Below are positions 1 through 8,434 of a stretch of 64,000 bases of DNA, one piece after another. Made by a program: the position numbers and the translations under genes. The stretch is taken from assembly GCA_964444685.1 (NCBI GenBank), contig CAYUIG010000021.1, forward strand, positions 1-64,000, read 5' to 3'. The notes under the pieces are model-generated. The model saw nothing but the letters and a program-made list of their open reading frames with translations, ran no database searches and was not told the DNA's origin. The stretch comes from CAYUIG01 sp964444685 (GTDB lineage Bacteria > Gemmatimonadota > Gemmatimonadetes > Longimicrobiales > RSA9). How positions within the stretch are numbered: the first letter of the stretch is position 1; each line of letters opens with the position of its first letter.

Positions 1-48
1 GTCCGCCCCGCGCTCCCCGCCGTCAGTCGCCCGCCGTCAGTCGCTCGG
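1..48. repeat. Right-hand arm of a GGGCGAC-type intergenic element (cut by window edge)
   Basis: Two units of CCGCCGTCAGTCGC are visible at about 18-46. They are the same sequence type and orientation as the right arm of the element at 9218-9955, with TCAG in place of TGAG. The rest of the element lies outside the window. It ends about 12 bp from the stop codon of the histidine phosphatase gene that follows. Confidence 0.7.
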
Positions 49-59
49 TTTGTCAGACA

Positions 60-587
60 TCAGTACCGCACGGTCAACGCCCTGGCACCATCGGCCGCCG
101 AGTGAACGAGGATGAGTCGATCATACTCGGATTCGGGCATCGGCTCGTGAGCCACGCCGGACAACGCACGCGCAATAGCGGGCGCGGTATTGCTGTGCCC
201 CACCACGAGCACGGTACCGGATCCGAAGCCACGGACCGCATCGGCAACCGCGGCGATATGCGCATCCATGTTGCGGCTTACAGGCACTTCAACCATCTGG
301 ATGCCGAGGCGTTCGGCCAGCGGCCGCGCCGTTGCGCGCGTACGCTCGTAGGGCGTCACGATGATGCCGACGACACCGGCATCCGCGAGTGCATCGGCAA
401 GAGCCACAGCACGAGCCTGACCCGCGGCGGACAGCGGCGGATCCGCGGCGGGCTCGGCCTCCTTCTCCGCGTGCCGCACGATCACCACAGTCGTACCTCC
501 AGTCGCGCGCTCGGCCGCGCGCCCAGGCACCTGCGCGGCGGTCGGTGCGGCCACGAAAATCGCAAGCAACAGCAGAACGAGACGCAT
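60..587 (-). CDS. Secreted histidine phosphatase family protein (SixA/PGM-like)
   Basis: About 175 residues. A hydrophobic signal peptide ending in an Ala-Ala-Gln type cleavage region precedes a single histidine-phosphatase domain. Visible motifs are the VRHAEK phosphate-binding/phospho-His loop near residue 38 and the distal GHSNT histidine, both needed for activity in this family. The substrate cannot be inferred; small members of this fold act on phosphohistidine or phosphate esters, here in the periplasm or outside. The ATG at 587 forms a TGATG junction with the upstream ETF-QO stop and sits 5 nt after GGAGG; a GTG at 590 is the alternative start. It is the last gene of the long Mo/W operon, and nothing in it points to molybdenum. 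Confidence 0.85.
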   Translation of the reverse strand: MRLVLLLLAIFVAAPTAAQVPGRAAERATGGTTVVIVRHAEKEAEPAADPPLSAAGQARAVALADALADAGVVGIIVTPYERTRATARPLAERLGIQMVEVPVSRNMDAHIAAVADAVRGFGSGTVLVVGHSNTAPAIARALSGVAHEPMPESEYDRLILVHSAADGARALTVRY

Positions 588-2242
588 CACATCCTCCGAT
601 AACGGGGACCGCTGCCGCCCTCACGCGGCGTCCACCGCGGTCCGAGGACGTCGGTGGCCTTGCAGTCGATGCAGTTCGGTGCGTTGACGACGAGCCGGTC
701 GCCGTCGCGCTCGTAAACACCCGCGGGACAGACGTGCGAATAGAAGTCCGCCACCTCACCGGAGACGTCCTGCCCGACGATGAGGTGCGACGGGATGTCG
801 TCGCGCGTGGCGTTCCCGGATTTGAACACGGCGTCCACCTTCCGGAACGTCAGCCGGCCGTCGTGTGTCACCGGCGTCGGCCCCCCGGACAAGCGCGGCG
901 CCGAAGCGTCGGACGCCATGGTGATCCGGCCGCCGGGGAACGCTCCGCCGGTCAGGGTCATCAGCCCCGCCTTCAGGCCGCCGAGATAGAATCCGTCCTT
1001 GAACGCGAGCCGCATGTTGCGGCGGCGGTACAGATCGTCGCGGATGAAGCTGCTGTCCACCATGCGATCGTAGCCCTCGAGTCCCGCGGCGGACGTGTCG
1101 CCCTTCTTCAGTGCATGGAAGATCGCGCGCGCGGCGAAGATGCCGGACTGCACTGCGTAGTGGATGCCCTTCAATGATGCCACTTCGACGAAGCCCGCCG
1201 AATCTCCCAGCAGAAGCGCGCCGGATCCATGACGACGCTCGGGCAGCGACCAGTACCCACCTTCGGGGATGGTCTTCGCGCCCCACTCGACCATCTCGCC
1301 GCCCTCGAGATACTCCCTGAACAGCGGATGCAGCTTCATGCGCTGCAGCAGCTCGTGCACGTCGAGGTTCGCCTGGTGATAGTCGAGACCCACCACCAGC
1401 CCCAAGGCGAGCACGTTGGGTTCGAGCGGATAGAAGAAGCTGCCGCCGAATGCGTCGGTGGGGAGCGGCCAGCCGAGCGTGTGCACGACGGCGTCGAGCG
1501 GCTTCTTCGTCTCCCAGATCTCCTTCACGCCGAGCGCGAAGATCTGCGGATTCTGCGAGCGCACGTTCTGCCATTGCAGCCACGCCTGCGACAGCGCGCC
1601 GCGCGTACCCTCCGCGAGAGCCGTGACCTTCGCGACGATGTCCGTCGGCGGCGCGTAGCCCGATCCAGGCTCACCGTTTCGATCGAGTCCCGCCGGAGTC
1701 GTGCGTACGCCTGCGACGGAGTCGCCGGATACCAGCAGCGATGCCGCAGGGAAGCCCGTGAAGACGTTCACGCCCGCGGCCTCCGCGCGCTCACCCATCC
1801 AGCGCACGATCTCGCAGATGGACCCGATGCGGTTGCCGTGATTGCGCATCGTCGGTGGTGTCGGCAGCCGGTACGCCGTGCTTTCCGAGAGCAGGTACAC
1901 ACGCTCGGCGCCGACCGGCGCGCGGAAGGGCAGCTCGGCCTCGGGGACGCCGGGGAAGAGCTCGCGGAACGGCGCGGGGTTCACGACTGCACCCGAGAGG
2001 CAGTGTTCGCCGAGTGACTCGGCCTTCTCGAGTACCGCGATCTCGACATCGCCGATGCCGCCGCCCGCCTCGTTGTCTCTGCGCACGAGATCGGCGAGGT
2101 GGATGGCGCCGGCGAGACCGGCAGGGCCGCCGCCCACGAACACCACGTCCATCTCGACGCTCTCCTCCCCCGGCGGCTCTTCGAGGATCAGTCGGTCGAG
2201 CGGCAGTGGCGGCTGGTGCTGCGCGGGAACCAGTCGAGCCAT
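587..2242 (-). CDS. Electron transfer flavoprotein-ubiquinone oxidoreductase (ETF-QO)
   Basis: 551 residues, close to the size of mitochondrial/bacterial ETF-QO. The enzyme is a membrane-associated FAD and Fe-S protein that passes electrons from ETF to quinone. The N-terminus has the dinucleotide-binding GGGPAGLAG motif at about residue 36-44. The C-terminus has the ferredoxin-like tail with the usual CPAGVYE segment (Cys505), Cys524 and Cys527, and the family-typical ending EGGSGP. The fourth cluster ligand expected after CxxCKx is Thr530 rather than Cys (see findings). AGGAGAT lies 8 nt before the ATG. It follows moeA by 19 bp and is followed by the phosphatase with a 1-bp overlap, so it appears co-transcribed with molybdenum genes. 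Partner ETF subunits are not in the window. Confidence 0.93.
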   Translation of the reverse strand: MARLVPAQHQPPLPLDRLILEEPPGEESVEMDVVFVGGGPAGLAGAIHLADLVRRDNEAGGGIGDVEIAVLEKAESLGEHCLSGAVVNPAPFRELFPGVPEAELPFRAPVGAERVYLLSESTAYRLPTPPTMRNHGNRIGSICEIVRWMGERAEAAGVNVFTGFPAASLLVSGDSVAGVRTTPAGLDRNGEPGSGYAPPTDIVAKVTALAEGTRGALSQAWLQWQNVRSQNPQIFALGVKEIWETKKPLDAVVHTLGWPLPTDAFGGSFFYPLEPNVLALGLVVGLDYHQANLDVHELLQRMKLHPLFREYLEGGEMVEWGAKTIPEGGYWSLPERRHGSGALLLGDSAGFVEVASLKGIHYAVQSGIFAARAIFHALKKGDTSAAGLEGYDRMVDSSFIRDDLYRRRNMRLAFKDGFYLGGLKAGLMTLTGGAFPGGRITMASDASAPRLSGGPTPVTHDGRLTFRKVDAVFKSGNATRDDIPSHLIVGQDVSGEVADFYSHVCPAGVYERDGDRLVVNAPNCIDCKATDVLGPRWTPREGGSGPRYRRM

Positions 2243-2261
2243 GAAAAACGATCTCCTGTTG

Positions 2262-3548
2262 TCAGTAACCCAGGTCGTGCTGCGCTTCGTCGCCGCTGTC
2301 CAGCGGGATCGCGACGGCTTCCTCTCCCGGCTGCATGGCCTCCGACTGCTCCGGCACGACGAGCAGCGCGTCCGCCTTCGCCATCGACGTCAGGAGACCG
2401 GATCCCTGCGGCCCCGTCAATCGCGCGAGCGGCGGCCCGCCATCGCTCGGGGGCTCGAGCCGCACGCGCAGGTACTGGATGAGCCCCGCCTTCGAGCCAA
2501 TCGGCTCCGCCGCGCGGACGTGCATCGTGCGGGAATGTACGGCCTGGCGGCCCTGCATGCGCCGGAGAGCGGGCCGGACCAGGACCTCGTAGGTCACGAG
2601 GACGGACACCGGATTGCCGGGGAGTCCGAAGACCGGCAGCGGGTCGCGGCCGGAGCGGGGCAGGGTGCCGAACGATGCCGGGCTGCCGGGCCGCATCCGT
2701 ACCCGCCAGAAATCGATGCCGAAACCGAGCTCCTCGAGGACGTCCTTCACCACGTCGTGATCGCCGACGCTGGCGCCCGCGCTGGTGATCAGCGCGTCCG
2801 CGAGCAATCCGGCCTCGATGTGCTCACGCAGATCGGCCGCATCGTCGCGCGCGATGCCGAGCAGGCGCGGCTCGCCGCCAGCCGCGAGCACGGCCGCGGC
2901 CAGCGCATACGAGTTGGAGTTCGCGATGCGCCGGCCGGCCATGACCTCGTCGAAGCGATCGAGATCGACGAGTTCGTCACCGGTCGAGAGAATCGCCACG
3001 CGCGGGCGCCGATGGACGGCGACGCGTGCACGTCCGACCGCCGCGAGTACACCGACCTCACCGGGACGCAGCCAGCGACCCGCCTCCATCACTACATCCC
3101 CCGCGCGCGTGTCCTCGCCTCGCACGCGCACGTTGCGACCTGCATCCGAACCGTCGAATACCTCGACGCGGCCATCGTCGCGTACGCGCGTGTGCTCCAC
3201 GCGCACGACGCAGTCCGCACCCGCAGGCAGCGGTGCGCCCGTCATGATGCGCGTCGCCTGACCCTTGCCTACGGCCAGCGCGGGGAACTCGCCCGCCGCG
3301 ATGGACTCCACCACATCCAGCACGACAGGCACGTTGCGGATGTCCGACGCGCGCACGGCGTATCCATCCATCGCGCTGTTGTCCCAGGGCGGCTGGTCCA
3401 GCGGCGAGTGCACGGTCTCCGCGAGCACGCGGCCGAGGCAGTCCGTGATGGACACGACTTCGGCGGGAAGCGGACGCACCGCCGCGAGGATGCGGTCCAC
3501 GGCGTCGCCCACTGTGAGCCAGTCCGCGCTGCGCGTCGAATCCTTCAC
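2262..3548 (-). CDS. moeA: Molybdopterin molybdenumtransferase MoeA
   Basis: 428 residues, normal length. MoeA inserts molybdate into adenylylated molybdopterin to give molybdenum cofactor. Recognisable are the N-terminal MoeA domain with DNSAMDGYAV near residue 56, the central MPT-binding fold with STGDELVD and SNSYAL, the SAGASVGDHD loop, and the FGLPGNPVSVLVTYEVL segment of the molybdotransferase core, then a C-terminal domain. The start is GTG, overlapping the mobA stop as GTGA. It sits between mobA and ETF-QO in the operon that also carries the oxyanion importer, so import and cofactor assembly are likely co-regulated. Confidence 0.96.
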   Translation of the reverse strand: MKDSTRSADWLTVGDAVDRILAAVRPLPAEVVSITDCLGRVLAETVHSPLDQPPWDNSAMDGYAVRASDIRNVPVVLDVVESIAAGEFPALAVGKGQATRIMTGAPLPAGADCVVRVEHTRVRDDGRVEVFDGSDAGRNVRVRGEDTRAGDVVMEAGRWLRPGEVGVLAAVGRARVAVHRRPRVAILSTGDELVDLDRFDEVMAGRRIANSNSYALAAAVLAAGGEPRLLGIARDDAADLREHIEAGLLADALITSAGASVGDHDVVKDVLEELGFGIDFWRVRMRPGSPASFGTLPRSGRDPLPVFGLPGNPVSVLVTYEVLVRPALRRMQGRQAVHSRTMHVRAAEPIGSKAGLIQYLRVRLEPPSDGGPPLARLTGPQGSGLLTSMAKADALLVVPEQSEAMQPGEEAVAIPLDSGDEAQHDLGY

Positions 3549-4141
3549 CGCAGCCGCTCCGCTTCCGCGCGCTCCGCGAGCGTATTCACGTTCATGAAGA
3601 GGCGATCCGCGTCCCCGATGCCCGCGATCTCGTCGCGCGTGAGCCGTCGCACGCGCACGTGATCGTGAAAACCGACGACGCGCAGGTCACCGGCATCGAG
3701 CGAGCGCTCGATCGCGTCGATGCACGACACGCCATAGTACGCGCACAGCGGTTCCACGCCGCGCGGCCCCGCACTCTCCGGTACCACGACATCCGCGCCT
3801 TCACGCGCGTCGAGAATCATGGAGAACAGTGCCGTCGTCACGAACGGCATGTCGCACGCGACGACGAGTGCACCCTCGTGACCCAGCTCGCGTGCCCAGA
3901 GCAGCGCGGTGAGAATGCCACCGAGCGGGCCCGCATCGGTGCGCACATCCGCACGTGACGGTAACAACACCGCCGAAGAGATCACTGGATCGTTCGCGAT
4001 GAGCACGACCGCCGACACCACGGGCGCGAGCACATCGTGGACGCGGTCGACCAGCCTGCGCCCCTGCACTACAGCCAGCGCCTTGGGCGCACCGTAGCGG
4101 GTGCTGCGCCCTCCCGCCTGGATCGCACCGAGCACGCTCAT
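3545..4141 (-). CDS. mobA: Molybdenum cofactor guanylyltransferase MobA
   Basis: 198 residues. It transfers GMP from GTP to Mo-molybdopterin to make the guanine dinucleotide cofactor used by DMSO-reductase-family enzymes such as formate dehydrogenases. The nucleotidyltransferase signature is visible at the extreme N-terminus (AIQAGGRSTRYGAPKAL, residues 5-21), followed by a DAGPLGGI motif and VACDMPF (metal-binding Asp). The ATG at 4141 is chosen because it overlaps the fdhD stop (ATGA) and starts just before the conserved loop; the reading frame is open further upstream but that part is antisense-like to fdhD. FdhD next door fits a bis-MGD enzyme as the client. Confidence 0.93.
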   Translation of the reverse strand: MSVLGAIQAGGRSTRYGAPKALAVVQGRRLVDRVHDVLAPVVSAVVLIANDPVISSAVLLPSRADVRTDAGPLGGILTALLWARELGHEGALVVACDMPFVTTALFSMILDAREGADVVVPESAGPRGVEPLCAYYGVSCIDAIERSLDAGDLRVVGFHDHVRVRRLTRDEIAGIGDADRLFMNVNTLAERAEAERLR

Positions 4142-4824
4142 CGCGGCTCCTCGCGTGCGGCTGCACCGGCGCGCGCCACCAGCGGCAGCGCGCCGGCATC
4201 GGCAAGACGCACGGCGAGTGTCGTCGGAATCGAGCGGCTCGCGAGCCACGCCAGCCCCGCGCGTGCGGCCTTGAACGCGATCTCGCCACTGATGCGCGAG
4301 CTTACGAGCAGTCCCGTCGAACCCGGCTCGAAGCCACGCAGCAACGCGATCCCCACGCAACGATCGACCGCGTTGTGGCGCCCGACCTCCTCGACGCGCG
4401 CGACGATGCGGCCGTCACGAACCAGCGCGGCCGAATGCAGTCCGCGCGACCCCGAGCCCGCGAACAGCTCGCGCATCAGCGACGTGAGCGTGGCGGCGTC
4501 CGGCGGCGGTTCGGTGCGCGTGGCGCGCAGGGCGGAAACGTCGCATGTGAGGAAGTGGAGGAGTCCGCGGCCGCATTCCGCGCGGTGCGCGCGCTCGGCG
4601 AACCCGCGCTCGGCCGCTGGTGCCGCGACATCGGCGACCAGCACGAGAACGCCGTCATCATCCGATACCGAGATGCCCTCGAGCTCGGATGCGGTGCGCA
4701 CGAAGCCGTCCGCGACGAGTCTGCCCACGGCGAGGTCGTGCTCATCTCCGGGGCTGGCAGTCCACACGGCGAGGGTGCGGCCGCCGACCACGAGACGGCA
4801 GACGCGTTCGGCGACGGCATCCAT
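4138..4824 (-). CDS. fdhD: Formate dehydrogenase accessory sulfurtransferase FdhD
   Basis: 228 residues from the ATG at 4824, which lies one base after the upstream stop; an ATG 33 bp further upstream would overlap the neighbour. FdhD delivers sulfur to the Mo/W of formate dehydrogenase-type enzymes. Conserved blocks are visible: the region resembling P.DEHDLAVG near the N-terminus, the GLHSAALV segment, EEVGRHNAVDR, and SSRISGEIAFKAARAG. The active-site loop reads ECGRG with one Cys, not the CxxC of E. coli FdhD. No formate dehydrogenase gene lies in the window, so the client is elsewhere. MobA follows with a 4-bp overlap. Confidence 0.92.
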   Translation of the reverse strand: MDAVAERVCRLVVGGRTLAVWTASPGDEHDLAVGRLVADGFVRTASELEGISVSDDDGVLVLVADVAAPAAERGFAERAHRAECGRGLLHFLTCDVSALRATRTEPPPDAATLTSLMRELFAGSGSRGLHSAALVRDGRIVARVEEVGRHNAVDRCVGIALLRGFEPGSTGLLVSSRISGEIAFKAARAGLAWLASRSIPTTLAVRLADAGALPLVARAGAAAREEPR

Positions 4825-4825
4825 G

Positions 4826-5347
4826 TCAGGCGAGGACCGAGCGGAGGAGGACGGCAATGCCGAGCAGCACGCCGAAGCCGACGAGCGCGGTGAGTATCGC
4901 GCGCAGCGTGCCCTCGAAGTCGAGAGCCTGGCGGATGGCGATGATCACCGCGACGAAGATCCAGAGACGCACGGCGATCAGCACGGGGTCGCGCAGTCCG
5001 GGAATCGCGGCCGCTACGAACAGGAGGCCGGGCGCGTGTGCGAAGCCGATCGTGCGCAGCAGTTCGCCCCAGGTGGCCGTGCCCTTGAATATGAGCGCGC
5101 CGATGCCGTACGTGATCGCCGACCAGATCAGCCACGCCGCGAGCGTACCGAGTGCGCGGCTCACCACGACGGTCAGCTCCGCGTTCGCCGTCCCGAGTGC
5201 GGTGGCCGCGGACACGAGGATGACGACGAGCGCCGCCTGCGACGTCGCACTGCCGTCCGCTTCGACTTCCTCGTACGTATCGACGTTCAACCGCGCTGCG
5301 CCCACGAGCCGCTCGCCGAACGAATGCCGCACCGTGTTCATGTTCAC
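4826..5347 (-). CDS. Yip1-domain integral membrane protein
   Basis: 173 residues with four to five hydrophobic stretches (about residues 35-55, 63-85, 100-118, 124-143, 150-172). The order and polarity resemble bacterial Yip1/YIP1-family proteins of unknown role. The start is GTG at 5347, overlapping the TupC stop (GTGA); ATG at 5341 is an alternative. It is sandwiched between the tungstate/molybdate ABC ATPase and fdhD, with overlaps or 1-bp gaps on both sides, so it is translated with the Mo/W genes. Whether it helps transport or maturation cannot be read from sequence. Confidence 0.8.
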   Translation of the reverse strand: MNMNTVRHSFGERLVGAARLNVDTYEEVEADGSATSQAALVVILVSAATALGTANAELTVVVSRALGTLAAWLIWSAITYGIGALIFKGTATWGELLRTIGFAHAPGLLFVAAAIPGLRDPVLIAVRLWIFVAVIIAIRQALDFEGTLRAILTALVGFGVLLGIAVLLRSVLA

Positions 5348-6462
5348 TCCGCTGCGAACGCGCGTACCGCCGACGCCTTGATCCGTGCGGCCATGCGTAC
5401 ACCGGGTCGCACGTCGAGCCGCTCCGCACTCCTGCGCGTGATGAGCGCGGCCAGTGCCACGGCACCGTCGAGCCGCACGCGCACGAACCCGCTGGCTGGC
5501 GATGTCACGGTCACCGTGAGCACGAACCTGTTGATCGCACTCGTCTCGCCGGCTTCATCGACAGGTTCGAGCACGACATCCTCGGGCCGGTACGCCACGT
5601 GCACGCGCTGTCCTTGCGAGACCGGCTCGGACGCCGCGCACCACAGGCGCGTGCCGCCGGCCAGCTCGACGCCGAGCAGGTCCTCCTCCATCGTCGTCGC
5701 CACGCCGTCGAGCAGCAGCTCCGCGCCCGTGAACTCCGCGACGAACGGCGTCGCGGGCTGCACCGCGACTTCCTCAGGCGTGCCGGTCTGCACGATGCGA
5801 CCATCGTGCATGACGGCGATCCGGTCCGCCAGTGCGAACGCGTCCGCGGGATCGTGCGTGATGAGCAACGCCGCGCGCGCGCCGCGCCGTACCAGCCGCT
5901 CGAGGTCCTCGCGGAAGCGGCGGCGGATGCCCACGTCGAGGTTCGCCGTCGGCTCGTCGAGCGCAATGAGATCGGGCCGCACCGCGAGCGCGCGCGCCAG
6001 CGCCACGCGCTGCGCCTCACCGCCCGAGAGTGTTGCGACGTTTTCCTCCGAGCGTGCCGCGAGCCCGACCGCCTCCAGCGCGGATCGAACCTCATCACGG
6101 ACTTTGCGACGATCCACGCCGCGCGCACGCAAGCCGTACGCGACGTTCGCGGCCACCGAACCGGAGAAGAGGAACGGCCGCTGGAAGACAGTGGCCATGC
6201 GCCGCATCGCGGCGGTGTCGCCGGCGCGGACGGGCCGCCCGTCGAGCAGGATGGTGCCGGCGTCGGGGCGCTCGAGGAGCAGCAGCAGTCGCATGAGTGT
6301 GGACTTGCCGGCACCATTCGGGCCGAGCACGCACAGGATCTCACCGAACGAGAGTGCGAGCCGGTCGATGTTCACCACTTCACGGCCGGTGTAGGAGCGG
6401 ACGAGGCCGCGTGCCTCGAGCAGCGGTGTCAGCTCCAACGCGCACCTGCCGCGCGCTGCCAT
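5344..6462 (-). CDS. tupC: Tungstate/molybdate ABC transporter ATP-binding protein
   Basis: About 372 residues. An N-terminal ABC ATPase domain has Walker A GPNGAGKS, signature LSGGEAQR, Walker B LIALDEP and the switch His in LLITHD. A C-terminal TOBE/MOP-like region of about 130 residues is typical of oxyanion and ModC/TupC-type ATPases and may bind the oxyanion for feedback. The ATG at 6462 overlaps the permease gene by 34 bp; an in-frame TTG at 6438 would shorten this. Together with the adjacent permease and TupA-like lipoprotein it makes a complete importer. Tungstate versus molybdate preference is inferred from the TupA signature, not from this subunit. Confidence 0.92.
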   Translation of the reverse strand: MAARGRCALELTPLLEARGLVRSYTGREVVNIDRLALSFGEILCVLGPNGAGKSTLMRLLLLLERPDAGTILLDGRPVRAGDTAAMRRMATVFQRPFLFSGSVAANVAYGLRARGVDRRKVRDEVRSALEAVGLAARSEENVATLSGGEAQRVALARALAVRPDLIALDEPTANLDVGIRRRFREDLERLVRRGARAALLITHDPADAFALADRIAVMHDGRIVQTGTPEEVAVQPATPFVAEFTGAELLLDGVATTMEEDLLGVELAGGTRLWCAASEPVSQGQRVHVAYRPEDVVLEPVDEAGETSAINRFVLTVTVTSPASGFVRVRLDGAVALAALITRRSAERLDVRPGVRMAARIKASAVRAFAAE

Positions 6463-7148
6463 GCCGCCCGCGATCGGCCCTGCTGCGCTCGTGTGAGTGC
6501 GAGGTTCACCACGAGTGCGAGCGAAAGCAGCAGCAGACCGAGCGCCATCGCAGTGCCGAAGTTGCCGCGTCGCGTCTCGAGCACGATGGCCGTCGTCATC
6601 ACGCGCGTTTCGCCCAGGATGTTGCCGCCCACCATCATCACCGCGCCGACCTCGGAGATGACGGCGCCGAACCCTGCGACGACGGCCGCCGCGAGCCCGA
6701 GCCGCGCTTCGGCCAGATGCGTGAGAAGCGCCCGCGTGCGCGATGCGCCGAGCGCGCGCGCCTGGAGCCGCACATCGGGTGACACGGCCTGCACGGCGGC
6801 GAGACTGATGCCCGCCACGTACGGCGCGGCTAGCAGTCCCTGCGCGATGACCATGGCGGCCGGTGTGAAGAGCATGTTCAGGTTGCCCGCGGGCCCGGAA
6901 CGCGAGAGCAGCAGATAGACGAAGAGTCCTACCACGACGGGCGGCAGCGCGAAGCCGGTGTGCACGAGCGCGATGAGTATGCGCCGGCCGGGGAAGCGTG
7001 CGAGGCCGAGCCAGGTGCCGAACGGCATGCCCACCAGCACACCGACGAGCACGGCGATGCCGGAGACGCGCAGCGACAGCCAGACGATGTCGAGGATGTA
7101 GCGGTTGCCGTGAACGAGGAGCGAGACCGCTTCGCGCAGGCTGTCCAT
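6429..7148 (-). CDS. tupB: Tungstate/molybdate ABC transporter permease
   Basis: 239 residues with about six transmembrane segments and the inner-membrane-component loop around EARLGLAAAVVAGFGAVISEVGAVMMVGG (given here only as the EAA-like region near residues 150-178). It is the size and type of TupB, shorter than many ModB proteins. Its stop overlaps the ATPase start and it follows tupA by 13 bp. It forms the translocation path of the importer. The likely client ions are tungstate or molybdate for the cofactor genes downstream. Confidence 0.92.
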   Translation of the reverse strand: MDSLREAVSLLVHGNRYILDIVWLSLRVSGIAVLVGVLVGMPFGTWLGLARFPGRRILIALVHTGFALPPVVVGLFVYLLLSRSGPAGNLNMLFTPAAMVIAQGLLAAPYVAGISLAAVQAVSPDVRLQARALGASRTRALLTHLAEARLGLAAAVVAGFGAVISEVGAVMMVGGNILGETRVMTTAIVLETRRGNFGTAMALGLLLLSLALVVNLALTRAQQGRSRAAWQRAAGARWS

Positions 7149-7161
7149 TGCGGCTGCGCGG

Positions 7162-8013
7162 TCAGCGCATCGCGTTCGGGTGGTAGAGCTGCCGGCCCCA
7201 GCGGTCCACGCCGAAGCGCCCGATCAGCGCCTGCGCGGAGTCGCTGACGATCCAGCGCATGAACGCGTCCGCGCCTTCGGGATTGGCCGCGCCATCCACC
7301 GTGATGACGGCGTACGGGTTGTAGAGGATCTGCTGGCCTTCGATGAGCGGAACGAGATCCATCTCACGGCCGATGGACAGCCACGTGGCGCGATCGACGA
7401 GCGTGTACGCCTGCCGCTCGTTCGCGATGCGCAGCGCGTCCGCCATCCCCTGGCCGACCTCCATGTACCACGCACCGCCGGGCGACAGCCGCGCCAGCCC
7501 CCAGAACGCCAGCTCCTTCTTGTGCGTGCCCGAGTCGTCGCCGCGCGAAACGAAGGGGGCCTCGGCCTGTGCGATCTTCCGGAACGCCATTTCAGGTGCG
7601 TCGATCGACTGGATGTTGGCCGGGTTGGCGGCAGGCCCGACGATCAGGAAGTCATTGTACATGACATCCCGCCGCTCGCGGCCGTAGCCCGCTTCCATGA
7701 ACTGGATCTCTTCGAAGGGAGCGTGCACGAGGAGGACGTCCGCATCGTCGCGGCGGCCCAGCTCCAGCGCCTCGCCGCTGCCGACCGCGATCACACGCAC
7801 GCGGTACTGCGGATGCGTGGCCTCGAACACCGGAATGATTTCGTCGAAGAACCCGGAGTCCTCCGTCGAGGTGGTCGAGGCGAGGATGAGCTCCTCGGGG
7901 CCGCGCTCGCAGCCCGCCGCCGCGAGGACGAGGGCGACGAGTGCGCCCCGCAGGATCTCAGTGACGCTCGCGCGAACGCGTGCCTTCCTCCCCGGCGTCC
8001 GTGGGCGGTTCAT
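7162..8013 (-). CDS. tupA: Tungstate-binding lipoprotein TupA (ABC importer SBP)
   Basis: 283 residues from the ATG at 8013. A basic n-region and hydrophobic stretch end in a lipobox (LAAAGC), so the mature protein is membrane-anchored in the periplasm. The mature start carries the TupA hallmark ASTTSTEDSG, the Ser/Thr-rich oxyanion-binding loop, followed by GSGEAL and the aspartate-rich DADVLLVHAP. A second Ser/Thr/Asp loop, RGDDSGTHKKE, is the other ligand contact. The start codon overlaps the end of the BON gene by 56 bp; no better in-frame start lies nearer the signal peptide. This signature favours tungstate (TupA) over ModA. Confidence 0.92.
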   Translation of the reverse strand: MNRPRTPGRKARVRASVTEILRGALVALVLAAAGCERGPEELILASTTSTEDSGFFDEIIPVFEATHPQYRVRVIAVGSGEALELGRRDDADVLLVHAPFEEIQFMEAGYGRERRDVMYNDFLIVGPAANPANIQSIDAPEMAFRKIAQAEAPFVSRGDDSGTHKKELAFWGLARLSPGGAWYMEVGQGMADALRIANERQAYTLVDRATWLSIGREMDLVPLIEGQQILYNPYAVITVDGAANPEGADAFMRWIVSDSAQALIGRFGVDRWGRQLYHPNAMR

Positions 8014-8422
8014 AGGAAAATCCGCGCTCGATGGCTTCACGCGTCGATTCCGTTCCGAACTGCTCACTCTCCGTATCCTCCAGCAGATGGTCCGCTTCGT
8101 CGCTGGTGCGCTCGCGCGCCTGCGGCAGGGCGGTCGCATCATCCACCGCTTCGGGCTCCTCCAGCCGGGTCAGCTCATCGACGACGAGCTCGCTCGACAC
8201 GGCGTCAGGCCCCACGAGATCGCGCGCGACCTTCTCGTAGGCTTCCAGCTCGCTCTCCGTACCGACGCGGCCGCTCAGCGTGACGCGGCCCGCGTCCACC
8301 GTCACATCGATGCCGTCGGGATCGAGCCGGTCTTCCGCCTCGAACCGCTCCGCGATGAGCGCACGCAGCTCATCGTCATCGAGGTCCTGTACGTCCGGCA
8401 CCTCGCCGAAGTCCCTGGCCAT
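7958..8422 (-). CDS. BON-domain protein
   Basis: 154 residues, strongly acidic. The N-terminal 85 residues contain one BON domain: predicted helix, then DGIDVTVDAGRVTLSGRVGTE and LVGPDAVSSELVVDEL, the usual beta-alpha-beta-beta pattern with a conserved glycine. The rest is a low-complexity Glu/Asp-rich tail. There is no obvious signal peptide, although BON domains usually act at membranes or in the periplasm. GGGAGGG precedes the ATG. It is the second gene of the operon, 12 bp after the beta-barrel gene, and its 3' end overlaps tupA. Its link with metal transport is unknown. Confidence 0.88.
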   Translation of the reverse strand: MARDFGEVPDVQDLDDDELRALIAERFEAEDRLDPDGIDVTVDAGRVTLSGRVGTESELEAYEKVARDLVGPDAVSSELVVDELTRLEEPEAVDDATALPQARERTSDEADHLLEDTESEQFGTESTREAIERGFSYEPPTDAGEEGTRSRERH

Positions 8423-8434
8423 GCCACCCTCCCA

